Shown in pieces: positions 39,078 to 52,176 of a stretch of DNA of 64,000 nt (position 1 is its first letter; the number at the start of each line of letters is the position of its first letter). The notes under the pieces are model-generated. The model was not told where the DNA came from and made no database searches. It was given only the letters and a program-made list of their open reading frames with translations. Position numbers and translations under genes: made by a program. The stretch is from Isoperla grammatica (taxonomy: Eukaryota; Arthropoda; Insecta; Plecoptera; Perlodidae). The stretch covers positions 3,812,001 to 3,876,000 of the forward strand of contig OX246739.1 in the NCBI GenBank assembly GCA_945910005.1, written 5' to 3'.

Positions 39078-40759
39078 TGAAAGCGGGATTATAGTGTCGT
39101 GTGTGTACGGACATGTCAGAACTCCGCTTACGAACGAAACACCGTCACAGGTCTGTCGTGTAAACGCTGGAGAGTAGTTCCAAAAGAGTCGACTGCTGAA
39201 TTACCAACTTGAAACACGTGCGGCGAGCAACTACCCTCGTGATTCGTCAACGCTCGGTAAAAGTTTGCGGGTGTAACGCGTCTTAAGGGGGTGGTGGTTG
39301 AACGAGTGCCTTGTCCTAGGCTTATCGGTGGGCGAGCGGGCGCACTCAGCCGACCGCAGCCCCGTCCTAACTTCTCGTTGTCACAATGGTTTAATGAAAC
39401 CTACGTCGTGTCGTGTTTTGTTGTGCGGGGTTCCTAATCGTGTTTGTGTCGAGTTACTCAGGCTAAGGAGGAACTTTCTGCGAGAGCTGCAAGTTTCCGA
39501 GGGGTAGACTTGTTCGTCATCCCCGTCGTTAGGGGAGGGTCGGTCACTCCTCGAACTATTGTGAGTCTATCGGGTGTGGTGTTTCGACTCATCACCACCA
39601 GGGGTGCCACACAAAACTCCGAGGAAAGTTTCGGCTCAAAGCTAAACTCTAGAAAACACAAAACACTGATGAATTGGGTGACTGACGCGTTCGAGGTTTA
39701 ATTTTAAAGATTGATGAGATTACGAACTGGGTTAATTATTAAGGGCTAGACGACCAATCCATCATTGTATTGTTGATAAAGATTGTTATACGGAGAGCGA
39801 AATCCATGTCTACAATTGAGACTTGATGCGGAAATGATGACAGGCTTGAGTGACAGTCACTAAATTGTATTTGATTAATGCTGATTCCAACTCAATATAC
39901 TAGTGATAAGTTTCGTCCTTATAAAAGGGTTGGTTGACTACATTTGCACATCTGAATTTATTCCGTACAAATCATCGTAAATAAGTATTAGTATTATTTT
40001 GTAGTGGTAACTATTAACATGTTGTTCGGTTCGTTAAGACGCTTTGAATGTAATACTTAATTAAGCAATTACTCGAATTTGTGGTTTCGAAATTATGCTA
40101 GCACAGCTTCCATAAAGCCTTGTTCAGTATCTATTCATGTTAAATACGTCAACGAGTCACTTTCTAAAAAAATAAATTCATTGCTGTAGGCCTACAATAA
40201 AATAAAAGGCAACATACAGGGAACTCAACCGAAGACAACTAGAGAAGAATGTTCAACAACAGTGAAAATGTGAAAATATGGCTTTACGATTACTGAAGAC
40301 TCAATGATGACTTGTTTCCTGTATAGCTAAAGCTACGCATATACATTTCATTCGCAATATAAGGTTCAAGGTAAATACAAACTGTATCCCTGTAACTGTT
40401 TGCATACTGTGAGATTAAATTTGGTCGTTGAATTAGTTATCATTCCGTGTATGCTACGGTTTGTACTGTTGTCGTGCGTTTGAAATGCAAATTTACTACA
40501 AAATAGACCAATTTTGAAATTCCCGTAATTGAAATATTACTGAATTAATTTAAATCCCTATTAACTGTACAACCAAACAGGATCAATACGCCATACCAAC
40601 TAATTACAACATTGTACTAGAATTGCATTAAATGTTGAAATTGCACATGTACAACTGAATATAATTCGTTTGTGTATGTTGACATGTATATGATTATACG
40701 GGTTTTGAAGCTTAATCCAGCTGTTTGGTTATTGTATGGAAATATAGCAATTGTAATCA

Positions 40760-40800
40760 AATTTGCCCCGACTAGGGGTCGAACATATCCAAAGCGATGT
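40760..40800 (-). mobile_element. Possible tRNA 3'-end remnant
   Basis: On the minus strand, GTTCGACCCCTAGTCGGGGC looks like a T loop and the 3' acceptor strand of a tRNA or tRNA-derived SINE. I do not see a matching 5' half. Confidence 0.25.
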
Positions 40801-41454
40801 TGTATTTAGTACAAAATGATTGTGTATATTTATTAAAGTCAACTAACAACGCGTAACACACACTTGAAATAAGGCATTGTCATATCTTTGTCTGGGGTCT
40901 TAGGACGTCTGCATAGTAGAGCCATTCATTCGAGTATAATGATACCACGGACGTCGTAAGAGTTTGAAAGCTCAATAACTGTAACTCGTCTGTTCAAGCG
41001 ATTGGTTGTAATCCAGCAGAAGAACGCGAAATGTACTTTTTATGGTTTTTATTAGCCTCTCTCATCAAATACCATTCAACATGACCATTTCTAAGCTCAG
41101 AAAGCCCATAGAAATGAAATATATTCACACACTCGATTCCCAAAAACTTTGAGACTGTAAATATCCCTTTGAAATGTAGGTATAGGGAGGGAGGTAAAAA
41201 AATCTAAAGTAAATTGAGTTGTGAAGAAAATTTCCCGTCATATCTGACGTCTCACGAGTCCCGAATTGGGGCAGCACGATTTGAATTTCAAATATATTTC
41301 TGGAGTGAGGGATCGTGCTGGGTAAACGGATCCTCGTACAAAAATGTGCTTTACGTATATTTCGATCGACTTTGGGCCTGCCTGTTTGCGAATACCGACA
41401 TGTAAATAAAACACCTCAACCTTGTAGCGGCTGCCTGCCCATACGCGCCGTCTG

Positions 41455-41519
41455 TCACGTGGGATCACGTAGTATCACGTAGTATCACGTATCATCACAT
41501 AATGTCACGTAGCATCAGG
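41455..41519. repeat. 10-bp tandem repeat containing TCACGT
   Basis: ATCACGTAGT is repeated with a 10-bp period about five to six times, with increasing divergence to the right. The array follows a perfect E-box (CACGTG) at 41457-41462. The TCACGT core recurs four times. Confidence 0.8.
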
Positions 41520-44500
41520 CGCCACCTTTAACACCCGCGCTTCAGCCTGGAGTCTGTCGGCTAGCGAGACAATATGTGTGAGTGGTCACTGATTGAGTTG
41601 CGATATTTATGTCACTAATACACACAACCAGGAATATCTCTGTTTCTCTCTCATTAGCAAAGGCAAGGGTTCTGTATTTGAGTTCCAGTCACGGCAAAGC
41701 ATTTTGTTAGACGTGATTCAACCTATATGGACCGTAACTATTCAATCATAAGCGAAGATATGTTAGTAATAAAGCCTTTCCACAGGGTTAATTTAAAAAT
41801 CAATCTACCACCACCGCATAACATTGTGTTCAATCGCTGTGTTATTCGGAATTCCTCACTGAACCATATTATATATGTCACTGCAAATGCTGCGGTCACG
41901 TATTATTTGCCCTGTTTGCATGTGAATGTGTATTCTATGCCCCACGAATATTATGCAAGTTTCGACGAAGTTATGCATTGTGTTACAAAGTACGTACTGC
42001 TTGTTCAGTGATGACGTCACTAACCATACGAATGAAATCCATGACAAGACTCAAGTATATGTCTGCTCTCTCGAGTGCAGAAGTTCACGCTCAACCACAA
42101 CTTGGTAATGGATTATTTATTCTGTAAATTAATTATGTTTCAGATAATTTACAAGTACACTTTGATAAAAAGTACCTTATGTGTATTATATTTACATATT
42201 AGTAAGGACCAAGGAAGGAAGTACCTTTGAAAATACGCTCGTATGCACAAAGTGGGCTCTCAAAGGCGCAGGTCTACGTGTTTTCCATTTGTCCTATATG
42301 ATTTATTTACAGTACAATTTCCAACCAAGTCTTTACAGCAGTGTTGTAATGTTTTATAGAGTACGTTAATAAATGCTCTCGCGTAGTAAAGCTTGTGAAC
42401 TAGAAGGTGAAATCGTTTTGAAACCGAGAAAGGGAACAATGAATGGGAAGGATAATGGAACCTATAATATGGACGGGTTTTTACTGTTTAAAGTGGAACC
42501 TGAACAGTTAAAATCGTAAGTTTTCTATAATGCTTTTCTTAGAAACGTTGAGCACTTGTCTAATGGTTTGATTCTTATTGTTCTAGGTATTAGTGATGAA
42601 TAATTCAAACTCTTATAGTTATAGACAATTAAATTCGCTGTTAAGTTTTCATTGGAGTGGAAATATGTACCAACCACTTGGGTGTAGTACTCAGAACTAT
42701 TGGCAAAGCATATACATATACATTAAGCAGTATCAACCCTGCTAAGACAAAGGCGCAATATTATGGATGTTCTTCCCTTATTTATGTTGTGTGTAAATGT
42801 GCTAACATGTTTAATAAAGTATTTTCACGAATAGCAATAAAAGAACAGCTGTTTTTCTCTTGTATATTCAATACGAAATGTGTCGCAAAACACAATTCTG
42901 ATCACGAATGTGTTGGTGCGTGAGTGTTTGAACTTCACACATGGATCCTACTTGTTTGCCATAAAACCACATATCATGGCTGAATGCTAATGTGACACGT
43001 GTTTGAGATTATTATGCGGTCGGATAATTTGTTGCGTAATATTGTATATTTGGGCATTATCCCTCGTAGCTTGAAGGCTTAACATGGCTTAACATGTCGA
43101 CATAATATCATCTATCTTTGTCTAGGCTTTTAAAGCGTGATTTTTAAAGTGAATACAATGATAAATGTTATCATATCGAGGTCGAGACGTTCGGCTTACT
43201 TAAGTGCATGGGAACATTTCCAATTACGAACATATTTATTTTGTTTATCGAAATGTTTACTGTCGATCGTTTTATGAGTTTTAAAAATACAGTACTAATT
43301 ACCTCGTCTAGCTCGATACAATAAGCATTTACTTGATCCAGCTCGATGTTTCGATATCTACTTGTTACTCTCTCTAGGATATTTAATCGCAAGAGGAAAT
43401 AAACATGTATAGTCTAACTAATCGTACGAACGTCTTTATAGATAGAGTTGTGAACCACTGTTATTTAAATACATGTAAGCCAATATAATTCGGTACCAGT
43501 GATGTGTATGAAGGAAGCAATATGTTGCTGCCTTATTTTTTGTGAAGTTTTATGAAAAGGTATTCCTGCTTTCCGAATTGGCCACTTTTCGATTCTGTCT
43601 TGTCTCGTCTGCCGCGAACGAATATGGCTGAAAAGAGAAACTATTTTCAAACTCTAGACTTACTTTCCAATAAAACTCCCATTCGGAAAAAACTTAATCA
43701 AATATTCTTATAGGCAATTTCCGTCGCCCCGTCACACACGCAGCACGACAGACAACAATTTCCCGTGTGTCTATTGGCTGTGCGCAAGTTAAAAATTTTA
43801 TATCGAAATTGTGAGTGGTCCAATGTGTGAGCAGCGCTGGGGCTTCGCTCTGCGATGGTCTAACGCGCGCCATACGTGGAGACCAATTTACAATTCACAC
43901 GTCGGGCAAACTCGAGCCAAATCCCGAGTGAAAGAGGGTTCGGTTAAAAATCAAGCAGGTCATTCTGCTTTCACGCTAATGTACTGTACTACATTTGTGA
44001 TAAAAGCACTTTCCCGTAGCGTCTCTTTGAATAGTCGCTAGCCTGAAAGTGCCAGCGTAGTTTTGCTATTAACTATGCGATGGTATGTAATGAAAATCTT
44101 TTTGAATTGAAATCTTGTTATTTTTTTTTATGTAATTCTGTCGTTTATTATTTTTACTAAGAACACATTTGTTCAATTTATTGAAATACTAGTAAAGTAC
44201 TTTAAATTATATTCCGCTTTTGCTCGAGGTAACCAAATAACTTATGAACACAATACATGCTTTAGTCTTTCGGAAGTGTCCATGTTAAAATAACTGAATA
44301 ACTGTTTTCGTAAATGTATTTATTCGTTGACTTAATAATATCTATCGTTTTGACACTTATGAAACTTTGTGTTCCGACATTTACTATAATCTCTCTCTAA
44401 AAATGTGTTATTAGTAATTGTAATGTCGAGTTGATTCAGTGCTATTCTCCAGTAACGTTGGCTGTGTGTTCATTGTGCAGTCCCTCATCCATAAAGCTTC

Positions 44501-47500
44501 TCGCACAATTTGTTGCCCCCGGTCAGAGATATTTCAAGTATTAATCGAGGCGTTCGCCATCGGAACATTACCACCTCGCGAACATGTATGTACACAGTGT
44601 TTTTATCCTCTGAAATAAATCTCTCGCGTCAACGGGAACAACTTCCCGAACGTCGATTCGTTTCCGTTCTCTCCAGATATAAATTATGAGTGCGGTGGTA
44701 TTACCTCGTAGACAACAGCTTCCCGACCGCATTCGACCGCTCTCTCTCTCACGCTGTCACTCTTAATGTGCTCTATTTGCGATCAACTTCAACGCATTGT
44801 GTTTCCATACGACCAAGTTTATACTTGAATCAATTAAACTCTTGTTAAAATCTCCTGGGTTGTAATTATTCAAGGTAGGAGTTGCTAGATAGACTAGCAA
44901 ACCAAGCCAGACTATTATATCTTCGCGTTGCTCTACCATGCGTAACTTGCGCTCGTAAACGACATGTGCTTGAACTCGAACATAGAAAGTCAATAAAGTA
45001 ACGTAGAACATGCAGCACACGCTTTAATGTGGCTAGAGCCGTACGGATTGTAGCCGTGGTGTTCCTCGTAGTGGGTAAATAGAAGAATAAATCTACTATT
45101 ACGTCGTTGCTAAAACCTTCGTTAAAACGTTCAATCACTTTATCTTACAATTACATATTTTTTCTGCCTCAACTTCTTGTCAATGCGTATTTTCTATTAT
45201 AAACTATTATGAAATGTAGGTTTCCGATGATTTAGTGTGTCTATAAATGTATTTACCTAGATAAATCACAATAATTAGCCTTTGCAAAGTGAAACGACCA
45301 AGACAGTACATTAGCTACAACAACAATTACCGGTACCTAATTGTTAATATCCAACAACACTTAAGCTAGAGTACTGATTGTTTGTGCCTATGCATCCTGT
45401 GCTCTACATCTCTACCAGCCGTGCATGAAGATGACAGTATTGTGTGTAGTTTCCCACCCGCTGCCACCAACTTCATCTTTGCTCTATCCTCTATGATCTT
45501 TCCGCCTTGGGGCTGACTTAGACTTAGATGTTCCCAGTTACATTTCAGTGGATGGAGTCAGGTGTGTACGATGCACGTATCAACTCATTAGTTACCGAAC
45601 ACGACAGACCGCGCCGGGATTTATCATTAGGGGAGCCGTATTTAGCCTGTTAAATAAGACGAGGCAAAGCCGCAGTGTTTACTAAAGGAAATGGAATGGA
45701 AAGGAAACGTAACGCAGGGAATGAGGTGCTTTATCTTCTAGCTCGTACAGAAGGATGTTTCTTGCCTTGCACAGGTTGGTAGGCTTAAGCTACGTTTAGA
45801 ATCAGGGCAGCACTACAAGTATAGTAGACCAACTAACAAATTAGTTGTGATTGTGTTGATTTGAGTATTTATCTATATTGGATTTAAATTCTGTTGATGT
45901 ATTGTGTGTTACTTAGATACAATACAATTTGCATATAGTTTGAATGTTTTATGGCCGCATTATTCAAAGGAGGACTTTAGGCCCAAAATTTGTACAGCAA
46001 TATTTTTATATTTTTACAATTTAAACATCATATTATTTATTACAGCAAACATATAACAAGAAACTATTTTGTTTACCAGAGAATTGAGTTCACTCTACCA
46101 TTTCTATTACAGCTTCGAAGTGGTGCAGTTCGATTGTTGTCTAGACGAAGTTCTTACAACTCCGTAAAAACTTGTCTGTTCGAAAATTACACATTTGCAT
46201 TTGCTTCTTTTCAATGAATGTTGAATAGATTGGTTTGTGTTGTTCAGCGGTAACGGTAGGTGTGTTATTGAACTGCAACTCTGAGAAACGCCCACATGAA
46301 CGCTCTAGACACACTGAATCTTATTGGTCGGCGTTGGCTACGGAAAAGAAAGAAAGAAAGAGATTCTCTTTACGTAAGAAAAATCTTCAAATTAACTACT
46401 TTAAAACAAGAAACTTTAATTGAGTCACTGTTTTGTTTTTTACCTAGATTTTATTTTTGAGTCTTGCTACAGCGGCAACTACGAGTTTTCTTCGTAATAA
46501 TGCAATATTTTCCAGCTCGTTCAGTGTTTTGCATAATAGAATCGTGATCGTTTATACTCTTACAGACTTTGTAAAACTTTCTCTATAAAATACGTATCTG
46601 TTTTCCGTACTCAGCATTGTGGGGCTCGTTGGTTCTGTGAGTTTATTGTTGCTTTCAATGTAGGAGACCCAGTGTTCGATTCCTGTTTCCACTTGTTTAT
46701 TTCTGAATTTGACTTGGCTGTCAATAAGACTGGCGTAAACGGTGGCATAACGGTCGATGTAAACGTTGACTTTGGAGCCGTCATAGGAATGAGACATAGT
46801 GAATGGAATTATGTTCACCTCTGAAAATCAGTTCTTTTAGTAGTAGGCATTAAACACAGATTTTATTTGCTTATTTTGATCCTTACATATGATGATATTG
46901 TATTTTTCGTTTACCATTTTAGAGTTTTTATAAATTCTGACGTGTTTCCAAAATTAGATTCTATTGTACTCCTCGTTAAAGTAAACGTTACGCGAAATAA
47001 AGCCAGCAAAAATAACGCATATCAAGAAAAGGACAGAAATGTTACGATGACGTCATTTTCCATAACACGAGAAGTACTTTGCGGAGAGATGTCTGCTTCC
47101 ATTATCTCGTGGAAGACATCTTAAGTACCTCAACGCGGTAAACCAAAAAGAAAACCTCATCAACACTTGAAACCGTGAAAACCTACGAAAGCCAATCTAT
47201 AGTAATATTTCGAGTACTTTTTTCCGTTTTCCTTTTACTCTTTTTCAGTTGCAAGAAACGTTTCTAATATTGTACTCACTTCTGAACTAAAGTATTTTGT
47301 TTATTACTTATTTACTTTTATGCTCTCGAAGTGACTTTTTATTTTATGTCACAACATCTCATTTCCAGTTGTATCGGGGAAGATAAAACTTACTGGGTCG
47401 TTTTTTGACACAATTATAACGAAAGTATTTTATTTTTAATTTATCGTAGTTATTAGAGTCTGATCTGTGACGCAATAAGGCACACTTCCAATTAGTTGTG

Positions 47501-48448
47501 CATGCGCTCGTCCCACACTCGGGACTGTACTGTATTGTATACTATACGCGTTACGGGATAGGGGGCAGTGCAGAGAGCCCGGGAGAAAAGACCGGAAACA
47601 GAAAACAACGTGTCTCGTTTCCGTGTTGTGTACCAGGACGTGCCCCGCGTTCCAAAACATATCAGAGTTGAAATGTGTTTTATAAAGAAACAAAAGAGTG
47701 AGCGAGAGAGCAATAACAAACTAAACTCTAGACTTTTCTCGGAATTCACTTGAAGACTTGCATTGGGCTCTTCCTGCCAGAAATTTCATTTCTCTTACCA
47801 CTTGACTCGGGAGATATTGTCTCCTGTGAGCTCAACATCAAAGGGCAAGGTTTTCAGAGAGGCTCTGCGTTCCCGTTACAAGAGAAATATTGCTTTGAAA
47901 CACAAGGAAATGGTGGCACTGAATAAAGGTTTAGCTTTCGCTCTTCAAGAATAGAAATTAATTACTCACTATAAATAAAGTGCTTTACGTGATATCTTAA
48001 CAATGTTATGTTATTTAAGTTGTTATTGTATAGCTATACCACATTTAAAACTGGAAAAGGGTAAATCAATATTTCAGATTTTTTTTTTTAATAAGATTAT
48101 AGCAGTAACAACAGTAACAGTATGTAGCCCTTGCAGTAACATCGAAGATCTAGTATAGTGGAAGTACCATAGTCAGTTAGTAACTAAAACACGGTCGTAG
48201 CAACCACTTTACTACACACACTCACACAGTGATTTAAATACTATAAACTATAAAGTGATGTCTTACTAAATTACAACAGTTTTCCCTTTGCCTCTCTCAA
48301 TGTAGGCATACAGACACATTGATCTCATCCTCGACAGCATCACCTCTGAATTCGACCCTCATTTGTACTTTTCTCTTCGTTTCTATGAAATACTATAAAA
48401 TACAAAATCACAAACGTTTTTCCACTATATTCCTTTGACTCCCTCAAG

Positions 48449-48535
48449 GCAGGCAGGCAGGCAGGCAGACAGACAGACAGACAGACAGACAGACAGGCAG
48501 GCAGACGTGCAGACAGACATACAGACAGTCAGACA
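48449..48535. repeat. (CAGG)n/(CAGA)n microsatellite
   Basis: About five GGCA units change into eight ACAG units and then an interspersed degenerate tail. The repeated Cys-Leu-Ser peptide on the opposite strand comes only from this repeat. Confidence 0.95.
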
Positions 48536-48825
48536 CATCCATTTCTTCCTCGACATTATTTGACCTCGTCGTGTATCACCCCTTGCGAATAGTCTATAGT
48601 ACCTATGCAAAAAGCAAACTAGTAAATTCCGTCGCACCGAACCACGTTTGCAAAATAAATAAAACGAACATAAATATTTCAACTCCGGTAGCAGCTAAAA
48701 CACTTATTTTTACGACTTGTTTATCTTGAGCGCCGGGTAGGCCCTCCAGAGCGCAGACTGATTTATATACCGGCTATTTTTATCGGCGGCCGAGAGGTAA
48801 ACGGTCTGATGGATTTGGACTTAGG

Positions 48826-48866
48826 TCCGTGCGTGCGTATGTGCGTGTGTGTGTGCGTGCGTGTAC
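48826..48866. repeat. (GTGC)/(GT) microsatellite
   Basis: Alternating GTGC and GT repeats with one TATG interruption. Confidence 0.9.
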
Positions 48867-50513
48867 GACCTTACAGGGTGCTTGGCCCTTCATATTCGTG
48901 TAGCGTTGCTTCCACATGTATGGAGTATAGACTCGGTACTCAGTAGAGCCAGTCGCAATTACAACTAGTTGTATTAGAAAAGATTTCGCAAGATTTTGCA
49001 CCAATGTAATGTTATATATTTAATATGTATGTACTCTGTGGTCCAGGATAAAATTTTAAAATAAAAATATTATAAAATTGAAAAAAAATAACGTGAAATT
49101 GTGTACCCCTACTTAACTAACGAAATGTCGGGATTTATGTCCTTGCAACTAGCAAGCTTAACTGGTTTCGTAATAAGACGTGGGTTTGAAACGTTTATCC
49201 CGGCTCTTTTGCTCGAATAAGCCGATAGACCAGTATTTTTGAGTTAAAGTTTTAAAGTTAGTCTAGAATAAACCTTTTCATTCCACGTTTACGCCCGCCT
49301 GTGTCGTGTGTTCAGTGAACCGAGCCGTCTTCCTCCTACATGAATGAGATTCCGATACCCCGCGGGCGTGGGAACTGATTCAATATTGCTGGAGAAATTC
49401 AACACCATTCAGCCATTGTTTTGAATATCAAATGAAGGAGTTGTGAATATTGAGCATTAATATAATGCCACTTATTTCTTGCTTCTTCTATAAACAACTC
49501 TTCCAGGCCGTTTCAATACTTGTGTGCTGAAAGCATTTCAAGATATAAATTGAACGCGGCTTACTGTTAGAATAACTTAAAACCGAACAAAACTGAAAAC
49601 TGTAATGGCCGACATCTTCAAGTCAACTTTCAAGATGGCGCCTTCTAACTAGACCACTAGCCACAGTACAAGTACACGTTTCAGTCATATATCGGAGTTA
49701 TAGTACGAGCGAGGTCTTGCCTAAAATTATATTTTAAAATTTATTCGAAAGCAAGAATGTGATATTTCATGACGTGATTTATAAAAAAAATCCCAACTTC
49801 GAAATGAAATATGTGTCTAGTATATATATATCGAGCGGACTCCCTTGTCTGCACCAAGCCTGTCAGCTGTGCACTTAGGGCACACATTTGAATACGTGCA
49901 CTGGCTGAGCAAATACGCGGTTTTATGACCAATTCCCATTGGTTGGTGATTTTACGACAGTGTCTTAAAATTATGGGTTTCGTTCTGTACCCATTCGGAG
50001 TGGTAAACGCGTTGCTGATACAATATACTAGATTTATAGTTTGTCATTTCTTAGCAACAAGAATAGGCAACACGAATATATGTTTTATCTTGCGACGTTT
50101 TCGTTGAAATATGTTCACACGGTGAATAATTCTACATGAGTTGGGTGTGCTGCATTGAGTACATCAGTGTTCTCTAGTTTTATCAAACGACTGCGGGAAT
50201 TCCTGAGATTTCGTGTAAAGTATATAGTTCATACAAAACAGGGTCAGGCTGGGAGTTACTATTAAGTTAATATTGGATTATCTTTCTCATTCATCGTCAT
50301 GAGTTAAGTAATTATAAATGATTCGATAACACGATATGGTTGAACGCTTCGTGCAAAGGCAACGGGGTCAAACTTCGTGCTAACCTTGGTGTGTTTATCT
50401 CGGGACTCCCTCGGTCTCACCGCAGCAGCTGTAACCATTCACCTCCTCGAGGAGACCCAAGTTGTTTCAAAGGAACCTGAGAAACCGCACTGGGCATCAT
50501 TAGTAACCGTGGC

Positions 50514-50516
50514 TTA
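50514..50516. repeat. Probable target-site duplication TTA (left)
   Basis: TTA directly precedes the outermost matching base of the left inverted repeat (TAGAC). The same three bases follow the right inverted repeat at 55759-55761. Three bases can match by chance, so this is suggestive only. Confidence 0.45.
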
Positions 50517-51050
50517 TAGACGGAGAGCCTGTGACAGTTTGGTTTACCTCATAAGGTACATAAGGTTTGACCAGTGGAATATATGCGGATTTATATGGGT
50601 TTTTTCAAAAGCCGCGTCTTGCGCGTCAACTTGGGGGCGTTTGGGCCCCATCGGTGGCCAAAAAAGGCCAAAAAGGGCCGTGGTTTACCTCATAAGGTAC
50701 ATGATGGGACTAAACGCCAAAATATGCGGAAACTTGTCCAGAAATTGGAACCGTAACGCAAGACGCGCTACTTGGGGGCGTTTCCGTTTCAGACGCCCCT
50801 CAAAAGGGCCAAAAAAGGCCCTGGTTTACCTCATAAGGTACACGATTGGAACAAACGCCATTTTGTGCTTTGATATGTACAGATTACGAATATGAATAGT
50901 CAGACGCGTTTTCAGGGGGCTTTTGGCCTTTCAGACGCCTATTTTATGAAAAGGGCCCTTTTTTGTCCAACAAGGTACAGACTTGAAAATAATGTCAAAT
51001 TAACCGGGACGGTGTCTAAAGCTCAAAAATACGTAACAACACGCTTAAGA
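50517..51050 (+). repeat. Left terminal inverted repeat with 141-bp subunits
   Basis: About 534 bp. GGTTTACCTCATAAGGTAC starts at 50541, 50682 and 50823, exactly 141 bp apart. A degenerate fourth copy ends in CAAGGTAC near 50978. Each unit also carries a GGCCAAAAAAGGCC-like block, AAACGCCA and a GCGTCTTGCG-like segment. The inner end is at GTGTCTAAAGCTCAAAAAT-ACGCTTAA. Because 141 is a multiple of three, a spurious open frame with a repeated VYLIRY peptide runs through it. Confidence 0.9.
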
Positions 51051-51191
51051 GAGAACTATTACACATTTTAAGCACATTCAAACAGAAAAGGGCCAATTAT
51101 TAAATACATAATATCACAACTGTAACTAACTCTGTTATTTCATATTTGTACTACGTGTCTAGATTGCAATTAACATATTAAATAAACCGAC

Positions 51192-51264
51192 AGATGTAGC
51201 TCAAGCGCTAAGGCCAGAGTCTCTGATTCGGGAGGTCCCGGGTTCGAATCCCGACGAGACCCGC
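51192..51264 (+). mobile_element. tRNA-like sequence (SINE head or tRNA relic) inside the transposon
   Basis: TAGCTCAAGCG (51197-51207) matches the pol III A box and GGTTCGAATCC (51241-51251) matches the B box, spaced as in a tRNA. The T-arm CGGG-TTCGAAT-CCCG can form. The flanking bases do not make a seven-pair acceptor stem and the anticodon arm has the wrong loop size. It is therefore unlikely to be a working tRNA gene. It may be a nested SINE or part of the element itself. Confidence 0.5.
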
Positions 51265-52140
51265 TTACCTTAGGCTGTTCAAAAGCGTTTGCCTGAATTA
51301 GAGATATTCACCGTTTTGACTGTATGTAGAAAGTTGACATTGTCCACAAATGAATTGGCGAATTGACAATGGAAGGAATACAATTTTAACATAAGTTATA
51401 TGCATTCCTTTTAAACTGGATATATTTATAAGAAAACAAAGTTAACACAGTTATTAAAAATAAAATACATTGGTAAACGTTTAAACATTGGTATTCATCT
51501 CCTTATACATTGTTTAAACAAAAAAATAATGTTCCACGTAGTTTAATTTATAAGGATTTGATGATGGAGTGGCATATTAATTATGAGTGTAAGGATTTGA
51601 GTGGTGATAAATTAAATTGTCGATAGTGTTACAAAATAAATTTTTAATTTTATCATAAGTATTATTTGTAAACTAAACAGATCACAATAACATTGGCGTA
51701 ACGAATAAGGAATATGATTAAATGTGTCCAAGCATTTCAATTTACCTGGTGTATATAATACACTTACACCCAGGTGATTGTGATTTAACTTCTAGTATGC
51801 TATACCACAGCTGTTGGAAGATTTGTAAAAAGGTCAAGTATAAGAGTTTAATTAAAAAGTATAATAATAATTGAAATAATAGTATATAACAATTAATAAG
51901 TAATAAGTATAATATGATATCAAGCTGTGATTTCATTTCTAGTATGCTATACTATATACTACAGCTCTTGGAAGATTTGTTAGTCAAATATAAGAAATAA
52001 ATTAAATAGGGAATTTTAAAAAATACGTTAATACAAATGTGCAACGAAATAAGAATAGTATGATTCCAAACCATATGCTGATCTACAATGACCTAGTAAT
52101 GTAACACGTGTGTGTGTGTATATATATATATATGTAGGGT
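51265..52140. other. AT-rich transposon interior with a 146-bp imperfect duplication
   Basis: No coding sequence is seen. A phrase containing TTCTAGTATGCTATAC and then TTGGAAGATTTGT begins at about 51781 and again at about 51927. Near 52109-52133 is a (GT)n(AT)n microsatellite. This lies just downstream of the nuclease gene's stop codon, so it may include 3' untranslated sequence. Confidence 0.6.
52109..52133. repeat. (GT)n(AT)n microsatellite
   Basis: About five GT followed by eight AT dinucleotides. Confidence 0.9.
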
Positions 52141-52176
52141 GTATATGCATACTTTCATCGATTTATGACAAATATT

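Larger units (their letters stand above)
31893..50516. other. Long non-coding stretch after exon C (probably intron)
   Basis: Starts with GTAAGTCT. I looked for a phase-0 exon opening with a cadherin-like V.V.D.G segment and saw none. The best acceptor-like sites (near 36149 and 45768) run into stops or non-cadherin peptide. The stretch holds microsatellites, G or C runs, small tandem duplications and short unrelated open frames, none with a recognisable domain. Confidence 0.55.

Noticed and set aside
39444..39701. 85-codon open frame next to an acceptor-like TACTCAG site
   Set aside because: The peptide does not continue the cadherin repeat expected after exon C, and an overlapping frame on the other strand is equally long.
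45768..45863. Possible next cadherin exon after CTTGCACAG
   Set aside because: The phase-0 translation (VGRLKLRLES onward) has no cadherin motifs and reaches a stop without a good donor.
48425..48682. Cys/Ser/Leu-repeat protein on the minus strand
   Set aside because: The repeated peptide is only the translation of the (CAGG)/(CAGA) microsatellite.
50377..50895. 172-codon open frame with repeated VYLIRY peptide
   Set aside because: It runs through the left inverted repeat. The repetition reflects the 141-bp (47-codon) unit, and a mirror frame exists in the right arm at 55326-55736. It begins in unrelated flanking DNA.
51192..51264. Functional tRNA gene
   Set aside because: The pol III boxes are good, but the acceptor strands do not pair and the anticodon arm is misproportioned.
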